NCBI RefSeq assembly: GCF_010731655.1
Contig: NZ_AP022619.1
Coordinates: 5,828,001-5,892,000, forward strand
Source of the DNA: Mycobacterium paraseoulense
Lineage (GTDB): Bacteria > Actinomycetota > Actinomycetes > Mycobacteriales > Mycobacteriaceae
Reading direction: 5' to 3'
Length of the DNA: 64,000 bases
The notes beneath the pieces were generated by a model, which ran no database searches, was not told where the DNA came from, and saw nothing but the letters and a program-made list of their open reading frames with translations. How positions within the stretch are numbered: the stretch's first letter is position 1; each line of letters starts with the position of its first letter. Shown here in pieces: positions 16,044 through 25,042 of this stretch. The position numbers and the translations under genes are program-made.

Positions 16044-16319
16044 TCACCAGCAGGCCTTGGTCAGCCAGTCGTTGTGCCCGCCCCGGACCACAATCGCCGC
16101 GATCACCAGGATGGCGAACGCGCTGGCGGACTGCGCCATCGCGCGGGCGCCTTCGCCGCGCTGTTCCATGTCGCGCAATGCGACGGACGCGAGGGCGCCG
16201 CTCAGGATGGGAATGGGCAAGCCGCACCAGCTGACCAGGCTCAGGGCGAAGGCCGCGATCGCCCAGGGGTTTACGGGGCGGGCAGGCGCGGCGAGCTGGC
16301 TGGGCTGGCAGATGATCAT
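16044..16319 (-). CDS. small DUF4190-like membrane protein, copy 2
   Basis: 91 residues, colinear with the copy at 2441-2716 and of the same length, with conservative changes (MIICQPSQLAAPARPVNPW start; AIVVRGGHNDWLTKACW end). Unlike the comM and dprA relics around it, it has no stop or frameshift, so it may still be made. It marks the block 15926-16852 as a diverged copy of 2328-3260. Confidence 0.65.
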   Translation of the reverse strand: MIICQPSQLAAPARPVNPWAIAAFALSLVSWCGLPIPILSGALASVALRDMEQRGEGARAMAQSASAFAILVIAAIVVRGGHNDWLTKACW

Positions 16320-16422
16320 GGTTCGCTCCGTTCCTTGCCGCCTGCGCGAGGGCGAATGGGGTTCGACGACAACACATTCGCGTACGGGGCTTGGCGAATT
16401 CTTGAAACCCGGGGCCGCGGCA

Positions 16423-16852
16423 ATGCTGACCGCGGTCGACGATCCCGCGCTGCGCGCGTGGGCGTACCTGTCCCGGGTGGCCGAGCCGCCCTGCGCCGAG
16501 CTCGCCACCCTGGTGTGACGCGTGGGCCCGGTCGAGGCGGCCGACCGGGTCCGCCGCGGCATCGTGGACGAGGCCCTGGCGCGACACACCGAAGCGAGGC
16601 ACGAAATCGACTGAGCGGCAGCCGATCTCGAGCTGCTTGCAAATCGCGGCGGACGGTTGATCACACCCGGCGATGACGAGTGGCCGCTGCTGGCGTTCAC
16701 TGCATTCGGAAGCGCCTCGGCGCAAGGCCGCGGCGGGGCGCCGATGGTGTTGTGGGCGCAGGGCCCGACCCGGCTGGACGAGGCGGCGCACCGCGCGGCC
16801 GCCGTGGTGGGAACTCGGGCCGCGACGGCATATGGCGAGCAGGTGAGCGGTT
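16423..16852 (+). pseudogene. decayed 5' part of a second dprA
   Basis: It starts MLTAVDDPALRAWAYLSRV like the intact DprA, but has TGA at 16516 (for Arg32) and TGA at 16612 (for Arg64). It then reads on in the same frame through DDEWPLLAFTAFGSASA to VVGTRAATAYGEQV. Similarity ends near 16852, before the Rossmann signature. The divergence matches that of the comM relics, so this stretch shares their origin. Confidence 0.85.
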
Positions 16853-17039
16853 TCGTAATCGTGGCGCATTCTCCGATGTAGCGCGCGGTGCACGATGTTC
16901 TCCTGGAGCGCGAAACCGCTGTGCGGGCTCATGAGAATTGTCCTGGATGGCGCGCCACTGTTCAAAATTCTTTGCTATCGGGGTCGACGCCACAGGGATA
17001 TCGGGCTTGCTCTTCGCTTTCAAGTTCGCTTTGACTCAC
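16853..17039. other. unrelated joint sequence inside the second dprA
   Basis: 187 bases replace roughly 450 bases of dprA between the decayed 5' part and the near-identical 3' part. It matches neither dprA nor anything else in the window and has no recognisable gene. Its right end (GACTCAC/GTCGTCGAGC at 17033-17049) is the exact repeat boundary. Confidence 0.5.
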
Positions 17040-17327
17040 GTCGTCGAGCTCATCGGCCGCATCGGCGAGCTGGCGGTCGAGGAACCCCACCCGGCCACGG
17101 CGCTCGACGGGCTCGGCGACGCCGAGCGCCGGGTATATGAGGCGCTGCCCGGCCGCGGCGCGGCCACCATCGAGCAGCTCGCGGTCGCGTCGGGCCTGGC
17201 GCCCGAGCGGGTATTGGGGCCGCTGGCGATCCTCGAGCTGACCGGGTTGGTGCAGCGCCAGGAGGGCAGGTGGCGGCTTGTCCGGGCCGTCGGCGGCCAG
17301 CCGGCGGCGACGACGCGGCTCGTATAG
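17040..17327 (+). pseudogene. headless 3' fragment of dprA
   Basis: The last 95 codons of DprA, 99.7 percent identical to 3709-3996 (one change, Val to Ile). It lacks the Rossmann core and a proper start. It is part of the right direct repeat and is not expected to function. Confidence 0.9.
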
Positions 17328-17359
17328 TCGACGGGGGCCGGGTGGGGACAGGAGGACAA

Positions 17360-18210
17360 GTGGCGGGTCGACCTCTGCAACGCTTCGAGGTTGTCGATAC
17401 GAAAGAACTCACACCGCACATGGTCGCGGTGGTGCTGAGGGGCGAGGATTTCGACGCCTTCGTGCCCAGCGAATTCACCGACTCCTACGTCAAGTTGGTG
17501 TTCGTCGCGGACGACGTCGACGTCGCGGGCCTGCCCCAGCCGTTGACCCTGGACAGTTTCTCCGGCCTGCCGCCGGAGAAGAGGCCGTCGGTCCGGACGA
17601 TGACCGTCCGCCGCGTCGACGCGGCGGCGGGCGAGATCACGCTGAACATCGTCGTGCACGGCGAGCACGGGATCGCGGGCCAATGGGCCGCGGCGGCCGA
17701 GCCCGGCGAGCGGATCTTCTTGATGGGCCCCGGCGGTGCCTACACGCCCGACCCGGCCGCCGACTGGCACCTGCTGGCCGGCGACGAATCCGCGCTTCCC
17801 GCCATCGCCGCGGCTCTGGAAGCGCTGCCCCCCAATGCCGTCGGCAAGGCGTTCATCGAGGTGGTGGGCCAGGAAGACGAGATCCCGCTGACCGCGCCGG
17901 AAGGCGTCGAGGTGCACTGGGTGTACCGGGAGGCCGCGCCGACCTGGTCCCCGAGGACCGTGCCGGCGACCACGCCCCGCTGATCGAGGCGGTCACCACC
18001 ACGCCGTGGCTGCCCGGGCAGGTGCACGTCTTCATTCATGGCGAGGCGCAAAGCGTCATGCACAACCTGCGGCCCTACATCCGCAAGGAGCGTGGCGTGG
18101 ACGCCAAGTGGGCATCGTCCATCTCGGGCTACTGGCGGCGCGGCCGCACCGAAGAGACGTTCCGGCAGTGGAAGAGGGAACTCGCCGAGGCCGAGGCCGG
18201 GCCGTCGTAG
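17360..18210 (+). pseudogene. viuB: second viuB copy with a frameshift
   Basis: Identical to the intact viuB apart from a single G lost from the run at 17928-17930 (four G in the first copy at 4597-4600) and one silent change. The shift falls after VEVHWVYR, about two thirds through, and the new frame ends about 18 codons later, removing most of the NAD(P)H-binding half. The loss is in a G-run, so a sequencing error is possible. If real, only the left viuB works. Confidence 0.8.
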
Positions 18211-18252
18211 CCGGTTCGTCGGCCGGACGGGCGGCTGGCATTCTCTACTTCC

Positions 18253-19416
18253 ATGGCGCATTTCGGGGACTACCAGAACGAGATCTACTTCAAGGGTCTG
18301 GGTGGGGTCGCGCCCGCGCTGCCGATGGCTTTCGCGGAGCTGGAGGCCCGGGCCGAGCGGGCGATGTCGCCGTCGGTGTGGTCCTACGTCACCGGTGGTG
18401 CCGGCGACGAGCGCACCCAACGGGCCAATCGCGAGGCGTTCGACCGCTGGGGCTTGATGCCCCGGATGTTCGTCGGCGCCGCCGAGCGTGACCTGTCGGT
18501 CGAGATGTTCGGCCTGACGCTGCCGTCGCCGATGTTCATGGCCCCGATCGGCGTCATCGGCATCTGCGCCCAGGACGGCCACGGCGACCTGGCCACCGCG
18601 CGCGCCGCGGCGGCCACCGGCGTCCCGATGGTCGTTTCCACGCTGACCGCCGACCCGCTGGAAGACGTCGCCGCCCAGTTCGGCGACACGCCTGGCTTTT
18701 TCCAGCTGTACACGCCGAAGAACCGCGAGCTCGCCGCCAGCCTGGTGCAGCGGGCGGAGGCCGCCGGCTACAAGGGCATCATCGTCACCCTGGACACCTG
18801 GATTCCCGGGTGGCGTCCGCGCGACCTCAGCACGGCGAATTTTCCGCAGTTGCGGGGGCTGTGCCTGAGCAACTACACGAGCGACCCGGTCTTCCGCGCC
18901 GGCCTGTCGCGCCCGCCCGAGGAGGACCCGCAAGCCACTGTGCTGCAGTGGATCACGACGTTCGGCAACCCGCTGACCTGGGACGACCTGCCCTGGCTGC
19001 GATCGCTGACCAAGCTGCCGCTCATCGTCAAGGGCATCTGCCATCCCGACGACGCCCGCCGCGCCAAGGACGGTGGCGTCGACGGCATCTACTGCTCGAC
19101 GCACGGCGGGCGCCAGGCCAACGGCGGTCTGCCCGCGCTCGACTGCCTGCCGGGGGTGGTCGAGGCGGCCGACGGGCTTCCGGTGCTGTTCGACTCCGGG
19201 ATCCGCAGCGGCGCCGACATCGTCAAGGCGCTCGCGCTGGGCGCGACCGCGGTGGGCGTCGGCCGTCCCTACGCGTACGGCCTGGCGCTCGGCGGCGTCG
19301 ACGGCATCGTGCACGTGCTGCGTTCGCTGCTGGCCGAAGCGGACCTGATCATGGCCGTCGACGGCTATCCGACACTGAAAGATCTCACCCCGGACACGCT
19401 CCGGCGCGTCGACTGA
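18253..19416 (+). CDS. FMN-dependent lactate 2-monooxygenase family
   Basis: 387 residues. It closely follows the M. smegmatis lactate monooxygenase pattern: [12 protein letters not shown] start, [29 protein letters not shown], and the catalytic His-Gly-Gly-Arg in [12 protein letters not shown]. The FMN phosphate site is [19 protein letters not shown]. These enzymes oxidise L-lactate (or a similar 2-hydroxy acid) to pyruvate, which the monooxygenase type converts to acetate and CO2. Its first 28 bases are also in the left repeat (4923-4950), showing this gene was the original neighbour of viuB. Substrate is inferred. Confidence 0.88.
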   Translation: MAHFGDYQNEIYFKGLGGVAPALPMAFAELEARAERAMSPSVWSYVTGGAGDERTQRANREAFDRWGLMPRMFVGAAERDLSVEMFGLTLPSPMFMAPIGVIGICAQDGHGDLATARAAAATGVPMVVSTLTADPLEDVAAQFGDTPGFFQLYTPKNRELAASLVQRAEAAGYKGIIVTLDTWIPGWRPRDLSTANFPQLRGLCLSNYTSDPVFRAGLSRPPEEDPQATVLQWITTFGNPLTWDDLPWLRSLTKLPLIVKGICHPDDARRAKDGGVDGIYCSTHGGRQANGGLPALDCLPGVVEAADGLPVLFDSGIRSGADIVKALALGATAVGVGRPYAYGLALGGVDGIVHVLRSLLAEADLIMAVDGYPTLKDLTPDTLRRVD

Positions 19417-19449
19417 GTCGAGCCCGCGGCGCCTGCGAACGTTTCAGGC

Positions 19450-20346
19450 GTGGAGGCCATCCTCGAGGAGTTCGACGAATACCTGTCGCTGCAATGCGGC
19501 CGGTCGGCGCACACCCGTCGGGCCTACCTCGGCGACTTGCGCTCACTGCTGACGTTCCTCGCGGACCGCGGCGCCGGGCTGGACGGTTTGAGCCTGCCCC
19601 TGCTGCGGTCCTGGCTGTCGGCCGCGGCCACGGCCGGCGCGGCCCGCACGACCCTGGCCCGTCGCACCTCGGCGGTCAAGGCCTTCACCGCGTGGGCGGC
19701 GCGGCGTGGCCTGCTGGTCGCGGACCCGGGCGCCCGGCTGCAGGTGCCGAAGGCGCACCGCACCCTGCCGGCGGTGCTGCGCCAAGACCAGGCGCTCGAC
19801 GCGATGGCCGCCGCGAAATCCGGTGCGCAGCAAGGCGATCCGATGGCATTGCGGGATCGGCTGATCGTCGAGATGCTGTATGCCACGGGCATCCGGGTGA
19901 GCGAACTATGCGGCCTCGATGTCGACGACGTGGACACCGGGCACCGGCTGGTGCGGGTGCTCGGCAAGGGCAACAAGCAGCGCACCGTCCCGTTCGGGAT
20001 GCCGGCCGCCGAGGCGCTGCGCGCCTGGCTTCACGACGGACGTCCGGCCCTGGTGACCGCGGAGTCGGGCCCGGCGCTGCTGCTGGGCGCGCGGGGGCGG
20101 CGGCTCGACGTACGCCAGGCCCGCACCGTCGTGCATCAGACGGTGTCCGCGGTGGACGGCGCCCCCGACATGGGCCCGCACGGGCTGCGGCACAGCGCGG
20201 CGACGCATCTGCTGGAAGGCGGGGCCGACCTGCGGGTCGTGCAGGAGCTGCTCGGCCATTCCAGCCTGGCGACCACCCAGCTGTACACCCACGTCGCCGT
20301 CTCCCGGTTGCGGGCGGTGCACGAGCAGGCCCACCCGCGGGCGTGA
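19450..20346 (+). CDS. xerC: tyrosine recombinase XerC
   Basis: 298 residues from GTG 19450, as Rv2894c. It has an N-terminal SAM-like DNA-binding domain and a C-terminal catalytic domain. The catalytic set is visible: Arg in ATGIRVSEL, Lys in GKGNKQR, HxxR in PHGLRHS, His in LGHSSL, and the Tyr nucleophile in TTQLYTHV. XerC resolves chromosome dimers at dif together with XerD. It is a housekeeping gene, not an island integrase, despite lying near the accessory block. Confidence 0.94.
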   Translation: MEAILEEFDEYLSLQCGRSAHTRRAYLGDLRSLLTFLADRGAGLDGLSLPLLRSWLSAAATAGAARTTLARRTSAVKAFTAWAARRGLLVADPGARLQVPKAHRTLPAVLRQDQALDAMAAAKSGAQQGDPMALRDRLIVEMLYATGIRVSELCGLDVDDVDTGHRLVRVLGKGNKQRTVPFGMPAAEALRAWLHDGRPALVTAESGPALLLGARGRRLDVRQARTVVHQTVSAVDGAPDMGPHGLRHSAATHLLEGGADLRVVQELLGHSSLATTQLYTHVAVSRLRAVHEQAHPRA

Positions 20347-20356
20347 GTGCGATCAC

Positions 20357-20385
20357 GGCGGGGAATCCGCCGCAGAATTCCCGCC
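20357..20385. terminator. possible bidirectional terminator between convergent genes
   Basis: GGCGGGGAAT (20357-20366) pairs with AATTCCCGCC (20376-20385), with one mismatched G, between the stops of xerC and the convergent M23 peptidase gene. There is no T-run, as is common in mycobacteria, so strength is uncertain. Confidence 0.35.
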
Positions 20386-20417
20386 CTGGAGGCACGCGCA
20401 AAGCCCTGGACGCACAC

Positions 20418-20924
20418 TCATTCGCCAAGCGGCTTGAGCCGGATCGGAGTCGACTTCACCAGGCCGAGCGGATCGACATAGTGGGCGCCCGACGCGGGAC
20501 CCCACATCGCGCCCCAGTGCAGGCACGCCCCTCCTGCTCCCGAGGCCCGGCAGCCGGCGTGCCCGGGCTCCAACGAGCCGAGCACGGTCCGGGCCGTCAC
20601 CGGCTGACCCACCCGCACCGCGGCCCGCACGGGCTCGTAGCTGGTGCGCAGACCGCCGGGATGGGCCAGCGACACCACCGGCCGGCCGGCCAGCCGCCCG
20701 GCGAACACCACCGTGGCACTGCCCGCCGCAAACACCGGCTGACCGGGGGCGCCGGGCAGGTCCACACCCCGATGCCCGGGCTTCCAGTCCGGTGACGGAG
20801 CGTCGAATCCACGCCCGACGGCCGGCGGCGGGCGCAACGGCCAATCCAGCCGCGCGTCGTCCGCAACCGCCGGCGCCGCGCTGAGGACTGCCAGGCCCGC
20901 TAAAAGCCACAGAACCCGTCGCAT
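20418..20924 (-). CDS. secreted M23 (LytM-like) peptidase
   Basis: 168 residues from ATG 20924 (MRRVLWLLAGLAVLSAAPAVA), a classic signal peptide cut after AVA; the upstream ATG at 20960 would bury it. The M23 fold is shown by GHRGVDLPG (metal His and Asp) and GACLHWG near the end, where the usual HxH reads LHW. The expected role is cutting or binding peptidoglycan peptides outside the membrane; the altered second motif may mean reduced activity. It corresponds to the Rv2891 position, upstream of rpsB and divergent from it. Confidence 0.85.
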   Translation of the reverse strand: MRRVLWLLAGLAVLSAAPAVADDARLDWPLRPPPAVGRGFDAPSPDWKPGHRGVDLPGAPGQPVFAAGSATVVFAGRLAGRPVVSLAHPGGLRTSYEPVRAAVRVGQPVTARTVLGSLEPGHAGCRASGAGGACLHWGAMWGPASGAHYVDPLGLVKSTPIRLKPLGE

Positions 20925-21183
20925 CGGCTCAGTCCATTGCCGCGCGGGCGCCGGCACCACTCACGTGTACCGGTGCTGTGCAAAACCACCTGCTGATTCG
21001 GTGTAAACTCCTGGTCGCAGCTCGTTCGCGGGCTGACTTCGCGCGTCTGCCCCGCGTCTCCCGTTCCACTAGGAGTTCGCATCGCATGCCGGGCGGTCCC
21101 TTAACTGGGTCCGGCATCGCAGCAGGCGCCAGGGCCCGGCTTCACCCGATGCCGGGCGACAACCGACACACAAAGGCATAAGC

Positions 21184-22038
21184 ATGGCCGTAGTAACCAT
21201 GAAGCAGCTGCTCGACAGCGGCACTCACTTCGGGCACCAGACCCGTCGCTGGAACCCCAAGATGAAGCGGTTCATCTTCACCGACCGCAACGGCATCTAC
21301 ATCATCGACCTGCAGCAGACGCTGACCTTCATCGACAAGGCGTACGAGTTCGTCAAGGAGACCGTCGCCCACGGGGGCTCGGTGCTGTTCGTCGGCACCA
21401 AGAAGCAGGCGCAGGAATCGGTCGCGGCCGAGGCGACGCGCGTCGGCATGCCGTACGTGAACCAGCGCTGGCTGGGCGGCATGCTCACCAACTTCTCCAC
21501 GGTGCACAAGCGGCTGCAGCGCCTCAAGGAACTCGAGGCGATGGAGCAGACCGGCGGCTTCGAGGGTCGCACCAAGAAGGAAATCCTGATGCTGACCCGG
21601 GAGAAGAACAAGCTCGAGCGCAGCCTCGGCGGTATCCGCGACATGGCCAAGGTGCCGTCGGCGATCTGGGTCGTCGACACCAACAAGGAGCACATCGCCG
21701 TCGGCGAGGCCCGCAAGCTCGGCATCCCGGTCATCGCGATCCTGGACACCAACTGCGACCCCGACGAGGTCGACTACCCGATCCCGGGCAACGACGACGC
21801 GATCCGTTCGGCCGCGCTGCTGACCAAGGTGATCGCCTCCGCGGTCGCCGAGGGCCTGCAGGCCCGCGCCGGGGTCGGCCGTGGCGACGGCAAGCCCGAG
21901 GCTTCGGACTCGCTGGCCGCCGAGCCGCTGCCCGAATGGGAACAGGAACTGTTGGCCTCCGCCGCCGCAACCGCTCCATCTTCTGGCCCCACCGACGCAG
22001 CTGCGGGCGCACCCGAATCGAACCCCACGGAGGGCTGA
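21184..22038 (+). CDS. rpsB: 30S ribosomal protein S2
   Basis: 284 residues: [44 protein letters not shown] and [20 protein letters not shown] are all diagnostic. A Glu/Ala/Ser-rich C-terminal tail of about 40 residues is typical of actinobacterial S2. The 220-base region upstream holds its promoter and leader. tsf follows with no gap, the conserved S2-EF-Ts pair. Confidence 0.97.
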   Translation: MAVVTMKQLLDSGTHFGHQTRRWNPKMKRFIFTDRNGIYIIDLQQTLTFIDKAYEFVKETVAHGGSVLFVGTKKQAQESVAAEATRVGMPYVNQRWLGGMLTNFSTVHKRLQRLKELEAMEQTGGFEGRTKKEILMLTREKNKLERSLGGIRDMAKVPSAIWVVDTNKEHIAVGEARKLGIPVIAILDTNCDPDEVDYPIPGNDDAIRSAALLTKVIASAVAEGLQARAGVGRGDGKPEASDSLAAEPLPEWEQELLASAAATAPSSGPTDAAAGAPESNPTEG

Positions 22039-22039
22039 C

Positions 22040-22855
22040 ATGGCCAACTTCACCGCCGCCGACGTCAAGAAGCTTCGGGAGCTCACCGGCGCCGGCATGC
22101 TCGACTGCAAGAACGCGCTGGCCGAGAGCGACGGCGACTTCGACAAGGCCGTCGAGGCGCTGCGCATCAAGGGCGCCAAGGACGTCGGCAAGCGTGCCGA
22201 GCGCGCGACGGCCGAGGGGCTGGTCGCGGCCAAGGGCGGCGCCCTGATCGAGCTGAACTCCGAGACCGACTTCGTCGCCAAGAACGCCGAGTTCCAGGCC
22301 CTGGCCGACCAGATCGTCGACTCCGCGCTGAGCGCCAAGGCCACCGACGTCGACGCCCTCAAAGCGGCCAGCGCCGGTGACAAGACGGTCGAGCAGGCCA
22401 TCGCCGACCTGTCGGCCAAGATCGGCGAGAAGCTCGAGCTGCGCCGCGTGGCGTTCTTCGACGGCACGGTCGAGGCCTACCTGCACAAGCGTGCGGCGGA
22501 CCTGCCGCCGGCCGTCGGTGTGCTGGTGGAGTACAGCGGCTCCGACTCGGAAGCGGCGCATTCCGTCGCCCTGCAGATTGCCGCGCTCAAGGCTCGCTAC
22601 CTGTCCCGCGACGATGTCCCCGAGGACGTGGTGGCCAGCGAGCGCCGCATCGCCGAGGAGACCGCCAAGGCCGAGGGCAAGCCCGAGCAGGCGCTGCCCA
22701 AGATCGTCGAAGGCCGGCTGAACGGATTCTTCAAGGACGCGGTGCTGCTCGAACAGCCGTCGGTGTCCGACAGCAAGAAGACGGTCAAGGCCCTGCTCGA
22801 CGAGGCCGGCGTGACGGTGACCCGGTTCGTGCGCTTCGAAGTGGGCCAGGCCTAA
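22040..22855 (+). CDS. tsf: elongation factor Ts
   Basis: 271 residues from ATG 22040, one base after the rpsB stop. [27 protein letters not shown] is the UBA-like start, then TDFVAKN, the EF-Tu-contact motif. EF-Ts recharges EF-Tu with GTP. The long open frame upstream is overlap with rpsB. It is cotranscribed with rpsB. Confidence 0.97.
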   Translation: MANFTAADVKKLRELTGAGMLDCKNALAESDGDFDKAVEALRIKGAKDVGKRAERATAEGLVAAKGGALIELNSETDFVAKNAEFQALADQIVDSALSAKATDVDALKAASAGDKTVEQAIADLSAKIGEKLELRRVAFFDGTVEAYLHKRAADLPPAVGVLVEYSGSDSEAAHSVALQIAALKARYLSRDDVPEDVVASERRIAEETAKAEGKPEQALPKIVEGRLNGFFKDAVLLEQPSVSDSKKTVKALLDEAGVTVTRFVRFEVGQA

Positions 22856-22889
22856 GCCCCGACGCGGGCGACGGGTTAGCGTCGGTTAC

Positions 22890-24287
22890 ATGCGACACAT
22901 GCATGCGTTCGGCGACGACGCCCTCGGTGACCTGGACGCGGTCGGGCTCGCCCACGCCATCCAAGCCGGCTGGGTGACCAGGGCCGAGGTCATCGAGGCC
23001 GCCATCGCCCGTACGGAGGCCGTCGATCCGGTCCTCAACGGCCTGGCGTATGCGGCTTTCCAGCAGGCGCGGACCGCCGTGCCGGCGAACGGCTTCTTCG
23101 ACGGCGTGCCGACGTTCCTCAAGGACAATGTCGACATCGCCGGCCAGCCCACCATGCACGGCACCGATGCGTGGACGCCATGGAACGCCACCTCCGACGG
23201 CGAATTCACCCGGGTGTTCCTGGCCACCGGGCTCGCCCCGGTGGGCAAGACGCAGTTGTCGGAATTCGGTTTCAGCGCGTCGGCCGAACACCCCCGGCTC
23301 GGGCCGGTCCGCAACCCGTGGAACACCGACTACAGCGCCGGCGCATCCTCATCGGGCTCGGGTGCGTTCGTTGCCGCCGGCGTGGTGCCGATCGCCCATG
23401 CCAACGACGGCGGCGGCTCCATCCGCATCCCCGCCGCCTGCAACGGGCTCGTCGGGCTGAAGCCGTCGCGCGGGCGGCTGCCACTGGACGCCCACCTGCG
23501 CCGAATGCCGGTGGGCATCGTCGCCAACGGCGTGGTGACCCGTTCGGTGCGGGACACCGCGGCGTTCTACCGGGAGGCCGAACGCATTTGGCGCAACCCG
23601 AAACTGGCGCCGGTCGGGGACGTCACCGGGCCGGGCCGGCAGCGGCTGCGGATCGCAGTTCTGACCCGGTCGGTACAACGCGACTGCAGCCCCCAGGTGC
23701 GCGAGCTCGCGCTCAAGTCCGCCGGCCTCCTCGAGGAACTGGGGCACCGCGTCGAATACCTCGACGAGCCCCCCGTGCCGGCCAGCTTCGTCGACGATTT
23801 CGTCCTTTACTGGGGATTTCTCGCGCTGGCCCAGGTGCGCAGCGGGCGGCACATGTTCGGCAAGACGTTCGACCGCGCCCGGTTGGACAGCCTGACGCTC
23901 GGTCTCGAGCGGCACACCGCCCGCAACATTCACCGACTGCCTCTGGCGATCATGCGCCTGCGCCGTATCCGCAGGCGTACCGCACAATTCTTCGGCACCT
24001 ACGACGTCGTGCTGACCCCGACGCTCGCCGACGAGACGCCGCGCATCGGCTACCTGGCACCCACCGACTACCACCAGGTCATCGAACGACTGATCGACTG
24101 GGTCTCGTTCACCCCGCTGCAGAACGTCACGGGCGAGCCGGCGATCTCACTTCCGTTGGCACAGTCCGATGAAGGCATGCCGGTGGGCATGATGTTCTCG
24201 GCCGACCTCGGGCAGGAGGCGCTTCTGCTCGAGCTGGCCTACGAGCTCGAAGAGGCCCGGCCGTGGGCCCGGATCCAAGTCTCGTAG
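22890..24287 (+). CDS. amiC: amidase (amidase signature family)
   Basis: 465 residues, matching the AmiC (Rv2888c) position. The catalytic Ser-cisSer-Lys triad is visible: Lys in PTFLKDNVD, cis-Ser in AGASSSGSGAFVAAG, nucleophile Ser in NDGGGSIRIPAACNGLVGLKPSRGR. It hydrolyses amides; the natural substrate is unknown. In M. tuberculosis the adjacent MarR regulator Rv2887 is linked to drug-modification resistance, so this gene may be within its reach. ATG 22890 is the first in the frame. Confidence 0.9.
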   Translation: MRHMHAFGDDALGDLDAVGLAHAIQAGWVTRAEVIEAAIARTEAVDPVLNGLAYAAFQQARTAVPANGFFDGVPTFLKDNVDIAGQPTMHGTDAWTPWNATSDGEFTRVFLATGLAPVGKTQLSEFGFSASAEHPRLGPVRNPWNTDYSAGASSSGSGAFVAAGVVPIAHANDGGGSIRIPAACNGLVGLKPSRGRLPLDAHLRRMPVGIVANGVVTRSVRDTAAFYREAERIWRNPKLAPVGDVTGPGRQRLRIAVLTRSVQRDCSPQVRELALKSAGLLEELGHRVEYLDEPPVPASFVDDFVLYWGFLALAQVRSGRHMFGKTFDRARLDSLTLGLERHTARNIHRLPLAIMRLRRIRRRTAQFFGTYDVVLTPTLADETPRIGYLAPTDYHQVIERLIDWVSFTPLQNVTGEPAISLPLAQSDEGMPVGMMFSADLGQEALLLELAYELEEARPWARIQVS

Positions 24288-24292
24288 GTAAG

Positions 24293-24712
24293 TCAGTCGG
24301 ATCCGAGCCTGTCGAGCATCCGCTTGAACTCGCGCTGCTGAGTTTCGGTCAACTTGGCCAGGATGCGCGCGTCGGCGGTCCGGACCGCGCCTTCCGCGCG
24401 CTTGAGCAGGGCCCGGCCCTGGCCGGTCAGCGTGGCGGGTAGCGCGCGACCGCTGGACACCGACGTCGGACGCGCCACGGCGCCAATGTCTTGCAGCTTG
24501 CGCAGCACCGTATTCATGGCTTGCGGCGTGACGCCCGCCTGCCGGGACAGCTCGGCGCTCGACGTTCCGGGGAACATGGAAAGCATACGCAGGCAGACGA
24601 ATTCGGGCAGGGTCAGGCCGAGCGGGCCCAACACGGCGGACACCTCCGGTCGCAGCAGGCTCGCCACCCGGTAGAGCAGGTAACCAAGCGGTGCGTCTTC
24701 GGCCTGAACCAT
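24293..24712 (-). CDS. MarR-family repressor (Rv2887-like)
   Basis: 139 residues from ATG 24712, the length of Rv2887; an ATG three codons upstream (24721) is also in frame. The winged helix-turn-helix is TLPEFVCLRMLSMFPGTSSAELSRQAGVTPQAMNTVLRKLQDIG, with wing VSSGRALPATLT. MarR dimers release DNA on binding phenolic ligands. The start codon lies within a perfect inverted repeat (24711-24729), indicating tight autoregulation that would also control the divergent gene. Confidence 0.92.
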   Translation of the reverse strand: MVQAEDAPLGYLLYRVASLLRPEVSAVLGPLGLTLPEFVCLRMLSMFPGTSSAELSRQAGVTPQAMNTVLRKLQDIGAVARPTSVSSGRALPATLTGQGRALLKRAEGAVRTADARILAKLTETQQREFKRMLDRLGSD

Positions 24713-24729
24713 GTCAATCATCTTGACAT
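24711..24729. promoter_or_regulatory. MarR operator, 7-base inverted repeat
   Basis: ATGTCAA, five bases, TTGACAT: a perfect 7+5+7 palindrome covering the marR start codon and the first codons of the divergent frame. Spacing and symmetry fit a MarR dimer. The TTGACA half could also be the -35 of a promoter for the plus-strand gene. Confidence 0.7.
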
Positions 24730-24956
24730 ATTTCGGCGGTTTGGATGCGACTTCGGGCCGCGAAGATGTGATTGCGGCCCAGAGCGGCGGTCCGCGAGCA
24801 TCCGGCCCGACCGCCGAAGGCGTGGACGCCAACGCCAGCAAGAAGCACTTGCTCGGCCTGGCCCGCCGACTCGACGTGCGGGGCCGCTCGACGATGAGCA
24901 AGCCGGAGTTGGTCGACGCGATCGTGAAGCACAATCGGCGAGTGCGGGGCCGCTGA
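24711..24956 (+). CDS. Rho-N/SAP-like small DNA-binding protein
   Basis: The C-terminal half KKHLLGLARRLDVRGRSTMSKPELVDAI matches the Rho-N/SAP-like helix-extended-helix motif of small actinobacterial proteins, so nucleic-acid binding is likely. The ATG at 24711 (81 residues) overlaps the marR start and operator; a GTG at 24768 giving 62 residues is perhaps more likely, because the first 19 codons are poorly protein-like. It is divergent from marR and probably controlled by it. Confidence 0.6.
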   Translation: MSIILTYFGGLDATSGREDVIAAQSGGPRASGPTAEGVDANASKKHLLGLARRLDVRGRSTMSKPELVDAIVKHNRRVRGR

Positions 24957-25042
24957 GAGGTGCGTCCGTCGGCCGCCGATGTGACTCAAAACACCGGCCC
25001 CGACCCGGTTTTAGGCCCAGCCGGCGGGAAATCCCGACAGCC

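Larger units (their letters stand above)
4951..17039. mobile_element. 12.1-kb accessory block between direct repeats
   Basis: This segment interrupts the normal viuB to lactate-monooxygenase to xerC order. It holds genes unrelated to the neighbourhood, is visibly poorer in G+C in places (for example the AT-rich 8640-8710), uses more GTG/TTG starts, and contains diverged relics of comM and dprA. No transposase, integrase, tRNA or terminal inverted repeat was found in it. The flanking homology would allow excision as a circle by recombination across the 1.24-kb repeats. Whether it moves by itself is not shown; it may be a passenger of homologous recombination. Confidence 0.7.
17040..18280 (+). 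repeat. 1.24-kb direct repeat, right copy
   Basis: This is the partner of 3709-4950. It starts inside dprA at a joint with unrelated sequence (16853-17039) and runs without a break into the complete monooxygenase gene, so its right flank is the original chromosome. Near-identity implies a recent duplication, a recent single-crossover integration, or gene conversion between the two copies. Confidence 0.95.

Noticed and set aside
19450..20346. XerC as the integrase of the neighbouring island
   Set aside because: It is the conserved chromosomal xerC in its usual place before rpsB, with normal length and motifs.
10381..24729. Same regulator for the peptide promoter palindrome and the MarR operator, since both use TTGACA/TGTCAA halves
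   Set aside because: The half-sites are in opposite order with different spacing (0 against 5 bases), and TTGACA is also simply the -35 consensus.
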